This document shows positions 8,649 to 17,338 of a stretch of 39,446 nt of DNA, in pieces. Numbering within the stretch: the first letter of the stretch is position 1; each line of letters starts with the position of its first letter. The stretch is from Faecalicatena fissicatena. Its GTDB lineage: Bacteria > Bacillota > Clostridia > Lachnospirales > Lachnospiraceae. The DNA is taken from positions 1 to 39,446 of the forward strand of contig LDAQ01000043.1 in NCBI GenBank assembly GCA_001028025.1, given 5' to 3'. The notes beneath the pieces were generated by a model that was given only the letters and a program-made list of their open reading frames with translations, did no database searches and was not told where the DNA came from. The translations under genes were made by a program, and so were the position numbers.

Positions 8649-9545
8649 CTAATCCTCACTATCTATTGATGTTTTCCTTTTCATCTTGCGTAACAAGATT
8701 TTCGAGCCTTCCAATGTATACTTAGTAAAAAACAAATTCTTTTCCAAAGTATTATTGCAAGTTCCTTTTGTACTTGCCCCATCCATGTGTAAGATTTTAA
8801 TTTCCGGATCATAGACCATTTTATATTGCTTATTTGCACAAAAATATGCCAACAAATCCTCTTCACCATACATAAATGTATCTGGCAAAAATGCATTTTC
8901 TTCATTTTTTATATAATCATATGAAAATACTAGGCAAGCTCCCTGTAGTACAACATTTTCTCTATATTCTTTATAATTAATTAAACTTCTGCCTTTCAAA
9001 CTTTTGGTTTCAAAGAGATTTTCTAATATATTAATTCTAGTTTTTATTTTTAATAAAGATTTTAATTTATAATAGAACAAAAAAATAGTTTTATTAAGAA
9101 CTTTTCGTTTAACTTCCTTTATATTAAGTATTCTATTTCTAAATGGATTTTGATGTTCAAACTTTGGAGTAATTATATCAGGTCCTAATACGTAAAAGCT
9201 ATTTTTTTGATAGCTTTTTATTATCTTATAAACAAACTCATCGTCAATAATTACTGTATCGCTATTAAGAATTATTATTATATCTGCTTTGACACAGTTT
9301 CTAGCATAGTTATATCCAATATTGTTACCTTTCGCAAATCCCAAATTTTCTGTAAGTATAATAGTTTCAACATTTTCATTTAGTTGATATTTATTTTCCA
9401 ATGCTAGCCCGCTAGTATTTGTAGATCCATTGTCAACTACGACTATTTTATAGTTTTTATAATTTACGGTATCAATAATAGATTTAATACATCTTTCAGT
9501 ATCTTCAATTGTCATATAATGCAAAATCACAAAACATATTTTCAT
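8649..9545 (-). CDS. Glycosyltransferase family 2, rhamnosyltransferase-like
   Basis: 298 residues of GT-A fold. Seen are the N-terminal ICFVILHYMTIEDTERCI, the VVVDNGS nucleotide motif (35-41), NLGFAKGNN (68-76) and NSDT (94-97) at the DxD position. Together these are typical of the GT2 subgroup that includes many rhamnosyl- and other deoxyhexosyl-transferases. The C-terminal half has GACLVFSYDYI and FMYGEEDLLAYF, the acceptor-side ED motif. ATG with AAGGTG upstream. Its stop overlaps the ribosome binding site of the GT-C gene. Whether the donor is rhamnose or the 3-amino sugar made in this cassette cannot be decided from sequence. Confidence 0.88.
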   Translation of the reverse strand: MKICFVILHYMTIEDTERCIKSIIDTVNYKNYKIVVVDNGSTNTSGLALENKYQLNENVETIILTENLGFAKGNNIGYNYARNCVKADIIIILNSDTVIIDDEFVYKIIKSYQKNSFYVLGPDIITPKFEHQNPFRNRILNIKEVKRKVLNKTIFLFYYKLKSLLKIKTRINILENLFETKSLKGRSLINYKEYRENVVLQGACLVFSYDYIKNEENAFLPDTFMYGEEDLLAYFCANKQYKMVYDPEIKILHMDGASTKGTCNNTLEKNLFFTKYTLEGSKILLRKMKRKTSIDSED

Positions 9546-9555
9546 TTTTTCACCT

Positions 9556-10581
9556 TTATATATTTTTTTTCAGTAAACAAAGATTATTAATCATCCAAAA
9601 CCAATTATTTTTAAGACACCAAAAAAGTATTTTTTTTTCAAATCTAAAATTACTCAACTTAACGTTTGAAATTTCTCGTGCGTACTTATTTCTTACTTGA
9701 TGAAATTCATTCTTTCTAACCCTATATGAATTAGGATTATTAGGATTACAATAATTTAATACGCAACAAAATCCTACTGACCATATGCATCTTTCATTAT
9801 AAACACTTTCAAATCTTTCAGGAACTTCTTCATTTTCAATAAAAGCTCTCAACTTTTCATGAAGTAATGCAAATTTTGACTCTATATTTGGATCATAACC
9901 CTGAGACACTGAATTTTCCCAAATTCTATGATAATACAACTCTCTTTCTATATAGACACCCTTTTTTGCCTTTTTATATACCCGCAAATTAAATAATGCA
10001 TCTTCTCCAGTTACCACGCCTTCTGGGAATTTTATCTTATATTTATCTAAAAGCATCTTTCGATAAAATTTACATGGTGTAGCCATTTTCACATTATGAT
10101 AGTCATACTTACCTTTATAATCACGGTTAAAAACTGCTAATTCGAATTCTTTAAAATCTGCTTTTTCTATATAAACTGCCTCCGTGCCGCTTGTTATATT
10201 TTCTTCAAGACTTGAACCACTCTGAACTTCTTTATGTTTCACAAAACAAACTTCGCATTCTTCCACTAAATATTTTTGACATACTTTTAGTAATTCATAA
10301 GAAATAGTATCATCTCCATCAACAAAAAAGACCCATTCTCCTTCACTAATATCCAGTCCGCGATTCCTTGCTATTGAAACTCCATGATTCTCTTGACGGA
10401 TTAATTTTATATTAGTATATTTTTTAGCATACTCTTCACAAATTTTACCACTTCCATCGGAACTCCCATCATCTACCAGTATAATTTCAAAAGACTTCTC
10501 TGACTGCCTTAAAATGCTCTCGATACACTCACCTATATATTTTTCAATATTATACACTGGCACAATAAAACTAACTTTCAT
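9556..10581 (-). CDS. Glycosyltransferase family 2, CpsJ/EpsJ-like
   Basis: 341 residues from the chosen ATG. Standard GT2 motifs: VSFIVPVYN at the N-terminus, VDDGSSDGS (36-44), VSIARNRGLD, and the metal-binding FVDGDDT (86-92). The C-terminal part (TGEDALFNLRVYKK) carries the ED acceptor motif. The frame extends to 10605, but family members start at MKVSFIVPVYN. Neither ATG has a strong ribosome binding site (AGAGAG lies 13 bases before the internal one). The start lies inside the upstream GT4 gene (11-base overlap, or 35 with the longer start), so translational coupling is likely. Donor unknown. Confidence 0.87.
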   Translation of the reverse strand: MKVSFIVPVYNIEKYIGECIESILRQSEKSFEIILVDDGSSDGSGKICEEYAKKYTNIKLIRQENHGVSIARNRGLDISEGEWVFFVDGDDTISYELLKVCQKYLVEECEVCFVKHKEVQSGSSLEENITSGTEAVYIEKADFKEFELAVFNRDYKGKYDYHNVKMATPCKFYRKMLLDKYKIKFPEGVVTGEDALFNLRVYKKAKKGVYIERELYYHRIWENSVSQGYDPNIESKFALLHEKLRAFIENEEVPERFESVYNERCIWSVGFCCVLNYCNPNNPNSYRVRKNEFHQVRNKYAREISNVKLSNFRFEKKILFWCLKNNWFWMINNLCLLKKNI

Positions 10582-11593
10582 ACTGTCTACAATGCTCTCT
10601 TTCATTAATATTATTTACTATACAATCTGCTATTGCATTGCTATCCCCCATTTTCACAAACTGATGCTTCCCATCACATACAAATAATTCATGATTAGCT
10701 AAAGAATCCCCTAAGATTGTCTTTTTCCCCATGGCCTCGTAAATATAAACTTTGCCAGGAATGGTTCTATTAGCTTTCCCAATATTAGGTTCAAAATGCC
10801 CACCTAAACACAGATCCGAAAAACCAATATATCTTGCTAATTCTTCCTGTGATAACCAGTTTATATATGTAACATTCTCAGATACAACCTTCTTAAACTT
10901 TCCTTCTAATGGCCCTATCATAATAAATTGAATATCTTTTCTTTTTTCTAGCACCCTAATAGCTCCCAATACGTATTCCACACCTTGAAGGGGTAATATG
11001 GATCCAAAATAAAGCACCACAAATTTATTCTTGTACTCTTCCGGTTTCTCTATTTTTCTGGGGTAATATATTCTTTTATCGGCACATAAGTAGATCACCA
11101 AACATTGTTTTTTTTCTGCACTTAATTCATTTATAAAATACTCCTTATGAGCTATTGTATCTGTAACAATATAATCCGATTTAGCTATAGTTCGTTTATC
11201 AACTCTCTTTATTAATTTCCCAACTAAAGAGCTTTCGCTGACCTTTTTCCTATCATCTACCAATGTATCAAATACTGAAATAAAAAAATCTGTTATAATA
11301 ACTTGCTTGTTCCATTTCCACCAAAAAAATGGAACCAACATCTGTGCCATAAAACCAACAAATACTAAATCAAACTGTTTCATGCTAATAAACAAAACGC
11401 TTCTAATACATTTTAAAAATCTAACCATGTAACTTCTATCATTAAAAGCAATCACTTTACAATCTTCACTAAACTCCTTAAGCATGTGAATTTCTTGGTT
11501 TGTTCGAATATAATCAATATTTTTTGTTGAAATATATAATACATTTTTACCACATACTAGTTCTTTTAACTTTGCTGTATCATCCATAAACAT
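10571..11593 (-). CDS. Glycosyltransferase family 4-like (GT-B fold)
   Basis: 340 residues. The C-terminal Rossmann half is recognisable: VVLYFGSILPLQGVEYVLGA (about 198-217), FIMIGP, INWLSQEELARYIGFSDLCLG, and GKVYIYEAMGKKTILGD for donor binding. The N-terminal half is divergent and lacks a clear signature, so a precise family was not assigned. The gene starts five bases after the polyprenyl-sugar synthase gene, and its end overlaps the next glycosyltransferase gene. AT-rich like the genes downstream of it; it is the first gene on the AT-rich side of the composition change near 11.6-12.6 kb. Confidence 0.8.
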   Translation of the reverse strand: MFMDDTAKLKELVCGKNVLYISTKNIDYIRTNQEIHMLKEFSEDCKVIAFNDRSYMVRFLKCIRSVLFISMKQFDLVFVGFMAQMLVPFFWWKWNKQVIITDFFISVFDTLVDDRKKVSESSLVGKLIKRVDKRTIAKSDYIVTDTIAHKEYFINELSAEKKQCLVIYLCADKRIYYPRKIEKPEEYKNKFVVLYFGSILPLQGVEYVLGAIRVLEKRKDIQFIMIGPLEGKFKKVVSENVTYINWLSQEELARYIGFSDLCLGGHFEPNIGKANRTIPGKVYIYEAMGKKTILGDSLANHELFVCDGKHQFVKMGDSNAIADCIVNNINEREHCRQYES

Positions 11594-11597
11594 CTAC

Positions 11598-12578
11598 TTA
11601 CTCTTTCTCGTCTTCGTGCGTCTGATTTTCTTCATGTCCCGGTCCATAATCCATCTTCCTCAGTTCAAACTGTATTTCCTCTAATAGCTTTCTATTAGCG
11701 GAGATAACATCACCTAATAGGCCTATTACTCCACAAAGAACGGATATAATAATAAGCATACTTGCTAAAATCAATGATTGTATATGTCCTGCACCAGCAC
11801 CAAGGCATAAATACACAATAAACCTAATACCTAATGATAATCCCATAATACCAAATATGGCTGCTATACATGTAAAGCAGTATAGTGGTTTATACATCAT
11901 CAATGCCCGCCCAATAGTCAGCATAGATTTTTTCACATACCCAAACATACTGCTAAACAGTCTCGAAGGTCTAAGTTCAGCATTGGTTCGAATAGGTACT
12001 GATGTCACAGCCATCTTCTGCCTTCCAGCTTGTACAATCGTTTCAAGTGTATATGTATATTCATTAATAACATTAAGTCTCATAGCCGTATGTCGGCTAT
12101 ATGCCCTAAATCCACTAGGAGCATCCGGTATATCTGTCTTAGAAGCTTTCCTGACTACCCAACTTCCTAAATGCTGTAACTGTTTCTTAAGTGGAGAAAA
12201 ATGTTCCGTATCATCAATCGGTCGTTCCCCCACTACCATCCCCGCCTCACCACGTAAAATCGGCTGAATCAATTTTTCAATATCCGCCCCACAATACTGG
12301 TTATCTGCATCTGTATTAACAATGATATCTGCACCGTTCCTTAAACATGCATCGAGACCTGCCATGAATCCCCTGGCAAGTCCCTTATTATTCCTGAAAT
12401 TAACGACATAATTCACGCCCCAGTTCTTAGCAACCTCGACGGTATTATCTTTACTCCCATCATTAATAATCAAATATTCTATTACATCAACGCCATCAAT
12501 ATGCTTTGGCAGGTCATTCAATGCAACCTCTAATGTTGCCGCCTCGTTATAACATGGAATCTGAATAATAAGTTTCAT
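11598..12578 (-). CDS. Polyprenyl-phosphate sugar synthase-like GT2 (DPM1/GtrB type)
   Basis: 326 residues from the chosen ATG. The GT2 domain has IIQIPCYNEAATL, INDGSKDNT (38-46) and NTDADNQY (88-95) as its DxD motif; then come APSGFRAYSR and two or three hydrophobic segments (about 225-290). This is the layout of dolichol/undecaprenyl-phosphate hexose synthases. GAGGG is seven bases before the ATG at 12578, which decides the start over the ATG at 12599. It probably makes an undecaprenyl-phosphate-linked sugar used by one or both GT-C-like proteins (6442-8646 and 14003-15865), the classic two-part system for decorating polymers outside the membrane. It directly follows ugd. The charged His/Glu-rich tail may be cytosolic. 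Confidence 0.83.
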   Translation of the reverse strand: MKLIIQIPCYNEAATLEVALNDLPKHIDGVDVIEYLIINDGSKDNTVEVAKNWGVNYVVNFRNNKGLARGFMAGLDACLRNGADIIVNTDADNQYCGADIEKLIQPILRGEAGMVVGERPIDDTEHFSPLKKQLQHLGSWVVRKASKTDIPDAPSGFRAYSRHTAMRLNVINEYTYTLETIVQAGRQKMAVTSVPIRTNAELRPSRLFSSMFGYVKKSMLTIGRALMMYKPLYCFTCIAAIFGIMGLSLGIRFIVYLCLGAGAGHIQSLILASMLIIISVLCGVIGLLGDVISANRKLLEEIQFELRKMDYGPGHEENQTHEDEKE

Positions 12579-12599
12579 AGTTTTTCCCTCGTGTTTCAT

Positions 12600-13916
12600 T
12601 TATTTTTTAAGTAATTCCTGATTCACTGCACTTCTGCCTATTGAATCATAAACGACTTTCGTATTCTTCATCTGATCTAATGTATAGCAGTTTCTTCCGT
12701 CCAGCACAATCGCCTTATTCATCAGTTCTCCATATTTCTGTACGTCGAACTGTTTTACTTCATCCCATTCAGTCAATATCAGGCATAGATCTGCACCTGT
12801 AATAGCTTCTTCTATACTATTGCAGTATTTAATCTTTTCCGGAAAACGTTTTTTGAAATTCTCCATACCAACTGGATCCCATATACGCACATGTGCACCG
12901 TCTTCCAAAAGTAGTGGAACATTTACCAAAGATGCCGCTTCCCTCAAATCATCTGTCCCTGGTTTAAATGTACATCCCAAAACAGCAACATTCAAAAACA
13001 GAAAATCATCATAATACTTTCTTGCCTTTTTAATCAGTTTAAACTTCTGGTTTTCATTCACCTCTATGGCAGCACGGATCGTCCTTATTTCATTATCGTT
13101 AAAATTCGCCAGCCAATTCAAAGCCTTCGTATCTTTCGGAAAACAGGAACCTCCATAACCAATACCAGAACTTAAGAACTTATTGCCAATCCTGGCATCA
13201 TACCCCATTCCATCGGTTACTTCTTCTATATCTGCACCTACAATTTCGCACAGATTTGCAATCTCATTGACATAAGATATCTTTAAAGCAAGAAAATCAT
13301 TAGACGCATACTTTATCATCTCTGCACTTCGTCTCTTTACAACAATCTTAGGCGCTTCAAACCCTTCATATACGTTCTTTAGTACTTCCCCTGGCACTTT
13401 ATCTTCTACACCGATCACTATTCTGGACGCATACAAAGTATCCCGTACAGCAGTCCCCTGTGAGAGAAATTCCGGATTAGATGCCACATAAATCTTTACA
13501 TCGTTTTTCTGCTTATCATGAATATAGGCTTCGATCTTATCATTCGTTCCAATAGGCACAGTTGACTTCACAACGACCACACAGTCTTGCTCCACACTTT
13601 CCGCAATCTGCTTAGCTACTTTATATACATAGGAAAGATTCGCTGAACCATCTTGCTTTTCAGGAGTACCTACCCCTATAAAAATCACTTCTGCATCTCG
13701 GTATGCCTCTTGATAATCTGTCGTAAATGTAAGATGTTCTAAACTTTCCGTCATCAATTCCGACAGCCCCGGTTCATAAATAGGAGAGATTCCCTTTTGC
13801 ATTGTCTCTACCTTGTCTTTATCAATATCTACACACGTAACATCATGGCCTTTGCTAGCCAGACATACCCCTGTAACAAGACCTACATACCCGGTACCCG
13901 CAACTGCTATCCTCAT
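12600..13916 (-). CDS. ugd: UDP-glucose 6-dehydrogenase
   Basis: 438 residues. NAD-dependent enzyme that oxidises UDP-glucose to UDP-glucuronate in the cytosol. Visible are the Rossmann GTGYVG (7-12), the central KSTVPIGT and ASNPEFLSQGTAVRD motifs, the catalytic Cys258 in GGSCFPKDT, and the C-terminal GCTFKPGTDDLREAAS. Length is usual for the family. GGGGAAG before the ATG at 13916 favours this start over the ATG at 13937. It implies a glucuronic or derived acid (e.g. galacturonate by epimerase, not present here) in the polysaccharide. Stop and next start are close, so it is co-transcribed with the polyprenyl-sugar synthase gene. Confidence 0.96.
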   Translation of the reverse strand: MRIAVAGTGYVGLVTGVCLASKGHDVTCVDIDKDKVETMQKGISPIYEPGLSELMTESLEHLTFTTDYQEAYRDAEVIFIGVGTPEKQDGSANLSYVYKVAKQIAESVEQDCVVVVKSTVPIGTNDKIEAYIHDKQKNDVKIYVASNPEFLSQGTAVRDTLYASRIVIGVEDKVPGEVLKNVYEGFEAPKIVVKRRSAEMIKYASNDFLALKISYVNEIANLCEIVGADIEEVTDGMGYDARIGNKFLSSGIGYGGSCFPKDTKALNWLANFNDNEIRTIRAAIEVNENQKFKLIKKARKYYDDFLFLNVAVLGCTFKPGTDDLREAASLVNVPLLLEDGAHVRIWDPVGMENFKKRFPEKIKYCNSIEEAITGADLCLILTEWDEVKQFDVQKYGELMNKAIVLDGRNCYTLDQMKNTKVVYDSIGRSAVNQELLKK

Positions 13917-14002
13917 TTCAACTTCCCCATTCTTCATCTGTTTTTTGCAAATTTCGACATGCTCTTAAATAATATAACATACTTCCGGCATAATTTCTAC
14001 CC

Positions 14003-15865
14003 TTAATAACCGGCTGTCAACGTAATACCATTTTCTCCTATCATTTCCTTTAGCTGATCTCCGATCACATAGATATATTCATATTCCGCTATCTTACCGC
14101 ATAAATACCCTTCATCTACAAGTCCCGACCACTCCTCCGGATTCTGACACAAAAAGATAGCTTCCGTTTCATTTTCTGAAGGCTCTGCGGACACTACCGG
14201 CTTGTCCAGCATACAGAACTGATACAGGTATTTTGTCTGCTGTCCAATTCCTCCCACTCTGGCATCCTCAACATATATCTTATCAGGTAATACCCCTTCC
14301 TTCTCCAGGTCTTTAAGAAGCTGAACACTGTCATCCACATAAGAATAATTTTTTCGTCCACGATATCCCTCGTGATACAACGCATTATAACAGTAACAAT
14401 AAATCAACATAACGCATAATACACCGAGTATTATCTGTGTTTTGTTTTTTTTGTATAAGATGTAGCCGATTAGCAGTACCAGAAACACTACAAATGTGGC
14501 TGGCAGATAAGTACGAAGCCTAATCGCATCTTCAAAGCCTTTGGTTAATGAATATGGTGCAAAATCCCAACAGCTCCCATTAAATTCACTGATATATGGT
14601 AAGATACATAAAACCCAGTACCCCTGCAGCAATGCTGTAATTACACACACCGCCGGATATAATTTACCAAGTGCTTCTCTTTTATGATAGAAGTAGGCTA
14701 TTCCTAACATCAGCAAGGGACCGACATAAGCCCCATAATAGCGGAAATAGGTTATTGCACGAAACGAATCAGAATCTCCGCCATAATACATCGCATTCGT
14801 TACTCCCCCAAGCCAGCTAATTGACTGTCCTCCAATTGTGACAAGCACAGCGGCTAAGAACACGCTTCCAACCACAACATATGGGCTCATTTTTCGTACC
14901 TCTGCCATCTCCCCTTTTGCTCTTATTAATCCTTTCCACAAAAGAATAAGGAGAGCAACAACTGCAAACACAGCTAAACCGCCAGTTACAACAACGGCTT
15001 CATTCAGCTGTCCTATAATAATGTTCACCCAGGCTGGCCACGACTTTACATCCTCCATCAAATATCCCAACGAGAAGGAAACACCTGTATTAGCCACATC
15101 AGAACTGGATGCTTTCACAACATAACTTAATACAGCCTCCATCCCTTTCTGACTCACAATAAACGCCCCTGCCCCCATTACCAGACACACTGGAACAGAT
15201 ACTAAGGTTTTCCGATAAACCCATCCATAATACACAATGCCAAATGCTACAGCCAGCCAAGCAGCCGTTGCACGTGAATGTACAGTCGATGCATAGAACA
15301 GCACCAAAACCAGTAGAACCGTGTACGCAATCTTTTTCTTCTTATCATCTACACAGGCATTCATCCGCAGCAATACCCATGCCAGCAGCCACATAACCAG
15401 AACATAGATAAACTCCGGATAAGTATATACTGCTCTCACCGCCACCAGGTAAGAACAACATATAGAAGAAACACATAGTATTTTTTCATTATCCACATGC
15501 AAATACTTTTTCATCAGATGATATGAAATAGGTGCACTGACACTCTGAGCCAAAGCCATTAACAAAACGATCATACGATACAGTAATACCGGATCATGTA
15601 TCAACTTAAAAAATGGAACCAGCAGCACAGTGTATCCATACCCATAATACCGATAATCCTGCATAACTCCACTCCAGTCATACCCCACCAGCTTAGCAGC
15701 TGGCCCCATTGCAAAGATTTCATCCCCACCAATAGATACCGGATCAGACTGAAGCACAAAAAAAAGTCTCGGCAAAAATGCTATTGCAAATGCAAGCCAT
15801 ATATACTTATTTCTACGAATCGACTGTAAGGCTCTTTTAAGCCATCCTTTGTTTTGCTGTTCCAT
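14003..15865 (-). CDS. Large GT-C-like membrane glycosyltransferase (proximal copy)
   Basis: 620-residue integral membrane protein with 11-12 hydrophobic segments and a C-terminal extracytoplasmic region from about 480. The first loop carries GGDEIFAMGPAAKLVGYDWS, containing the Asp-Glu pair expected of GT-C enzymes. It resembles the 734-residue protein at 6442-8646 over the whole membrane part (same loop, YYGYGYTVLLVPFF, YFRYYGAYVGPLL) but lacks the terminal beta domain. Likely an undecaprenyl-phosphate-sugar-dependent transferase. The AGGAG ribosome binding site lies in the last codons of the flippase gene. A 65- to 86-base gap precedes ugd. A Wzy-like polymerase role is an alternative, but a better Wzy candidate is at 20592-21986. 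Confidence 0.73.
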   Translation of the reverse strand: MEQQNKGWLKRALQSIRRNKYIWLAFAIAFLPRLFFVLQSDPVSIGGDEIFAMGPAAKLVGYDWSGVMQDYRYYGYGYTVLLVPFFKLIHDPVLLYRMIVLLMALAQSVSAPISYHLMKKYLHVDNEKILCVSSICCSYLVAVRAVYTYPEFIYVLVMWLLAWVLLRMNACVDDKKKKIAYTVLLVLVLFYASTVHSRATAAWLAVAFGIVYYGWVYRKTLVSVPVCLVMGAGAFIVSQKGMEAVLSYVVKASSSDVANTGVSFSLGYLMEDVKSWPAWVNIIIGQLNEAVVVTGGLAVFAVVALLILLWKGLIRAKGEMAEVRKMSPYVVVGSVFLAAVLVTIGGQSISWLGGVTNAMYYGGDSDSFRAITYFRYYGAYVGPLLMLGIAYFYHKREALGKLYPAVCVITALLQGYWVLCILPYISEFNGSCWDFAPYSLTKGFEDAIRLRTYLPATFVVFLVLLIGYILYKKNKTQIILGVLCVMLIYCYCYNALYHEGYRGRKNYSYVDDSVQLLKDLEKEGVLPDKIYVEDARVGGIGQQTKYLYQFCMLDKPVVSAEPSENETEAIFLCQNPEEWSGLVDEGYLCGKIAEYEYIYVIGDQLKEMIGENGITLTAGY

Positions 15866-15868
15866 TTC

Positions 15869-17338
15869 TTATCTCCTGTTCAGTTTATTCCTTATCATTT
15901 GATAACTGCTTTCTAGTATCTCACATACAAAGCTTTCCTTCTGTAATATGAGCATTCCCCCATAAATAGCAAAAAATACCACCGACGAAACTACCATCTC
16001 TAAAAACAAATTCGTAATATCCAGCATTTGTACAGCAGCCCCCCCAGCCATCGCAAGCACAACCGATAACAATACTTTGCGAATACTGATATCTTTCACA
16101 ATCTTCGCAAGGGTATCCTTCAGATAGATGCACTGCACCAACAGTACTACGAATTCTGCCACTGTTGTGGCAATTGCCGCGCCATCCGCTGCAATATATG
16201 GAATCATGATTAAGTTTAACACAAAATCAGTCACTGCCCCGGCAATGATAGAATAAAGAACTTTATGCTCCCTTCCCGTAGGTGTGAGAACCTGAATTCC
16301 TGTTACATTCGAAAGTCCAATCAAAAGTACCGTAGGCATCAGGTATTTCATCGGAGCAATGGCTCCGTAAAAGTCGTTTCCTGCCAGCAGCAAAATGGAT
16401 TCTTTTGCATACATCCAGAAATAAATCGTTACGCCAGTTCCTAATAAAACAACAAAATTACAGGCTTTTGCAATAATTTTGTAGAATTCTTCTTTATTTC
16501 CCTTTTCAGCATAATAAGATAGTCTGGGTAAAAGTACTGTCCCCAATGAAGTGATTAAGGTAGACAGGACTGTCTTCACTTTTATACCTGCATTGTAATA
16601 TCCAACGTCCACATTTGTCTTCATCATCCACAGCATGACGGTATCAAGATTCGTATATACACTAATACCTGCTGAAGTAGCGAAAAATATCATAATCGGT
16701 TTTAAATGTTTTTTGAACTGATAGGGCTGCGTCTTCTTAAAATCCACGTATCTGCGTAAACGAAGAAAATTCAGGACATATGAGCCACTTCCCGCAAACA
16801 CACTGATAGCACCGTAGATAATGTAATCATCCGGGCTTTTTACCATCAGAAACATGAATATGATTGATATTACTTTAAATATCAAAGTCCTGCTGGCAAT
16901 ATATCCATATTCCTCCAATGCACTATATAGCCATGAAACGCCTATTACATTCAGGACCAGGGACACACTGTTGATCAGCAGCAGTTCCCTTTCCGCTGCA
17001 AACTTAGGGACAACAGCCAGAAGAATTAAGAATGCCACATATGTCAGTACCGTTGTTGCGGTATTGATAATAAGAAGCTCCTGCACGGTCCTTGAAAGTT
17101 CTTCCCGGTTATCCCGTACTCTTGCGCATGCACGGATTCCATAAGTCGGAATCCCAAGTGATGCAAACATAGCAAAATATGACAGCACGGATGCCGCAGA
17201 CGATACCGCCCCGCTCCCTGCTGCCAGAAGAGTTCTGGATATATACGGGAATGTAATCAACGGAAAGATAATAGAAGATGCCGTCAATATGAAATTCATA
17301 ATGAAGTTAAACTTCACCGAATTTACCTTCAGGGCCAT
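15869..17338 (-). CDS. wzx: Polysaccharide flippase, Wzx/RfbX family (proximal copy)
   Basis: 489 residues with about 12-14 transmembrane segments. The N-terminal SVKFNFIMNFILTASSIIFP and LITFPYISRTLL are classic for the RfbX/Wzx branch, as are GVSWLYSALEEYGYIASRT and YTNLDTVMLWMM. It flips lipid-linked repeat units across the membrane. Its ATG overlaps the stop of the upstream glycosyltransferase gene by one base (TAATG) and has GGAGG upstream, so translation is coupled. It is more confidently Wzx than the second flippase at 1138-2547. Confidence 0.93.
   Translation of the reverse strand: MALKVNSVKFNFIMNFILTASSIIFPLITFPYISRTLLAAGSGAVSSAASVLSYFAMFASLGIPTYGIRACARVRDNREELSRTVQELLIINTATTVLTYVAFLILLAVVPKFAAERELLLINSVSLVLNVIGVSWLYSALEEYGYIASRTLIFKVISIIFMFLMVKSPDDYIIYGAISVFAGSGSYVLNFLRLRRYVDFKKTQPYQFKKHLKPIMIFFATSAGISVYTNLDTVMLWMMKTNVDVGYYNAGIKVKTVLSTLITSLGTVLLPRLSYYAEKGNKEEFYKIIAKACNFVVLLGTGVTIYFWMYAKESILLLAGNDFYGAIAPMKYLMPTVLLIGLSNVTGIQVLTPTGREHKVLYSIIAGAVTDFVLNLIMIPYIAADGAAIATTVAEFVVLLVQCIYLKDTLAKIVKDISIRKVLLSVVLAMAGGAAVQMLDITNLFLEMVVSSVVFFAIYGGMLILQKESFVCEILESSYQMIRNKLNRR

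Noticed and set aside
14003..15865. The 620-residue membrane protein as the Wzy polymerase
   Set aside because: Its first-loop Asp-Glu motif and similarity to the 734-residue protein point to GT-C enzymes, and a better Wzy-type protein is at 20592-21986. The possibility is not fully excluded.
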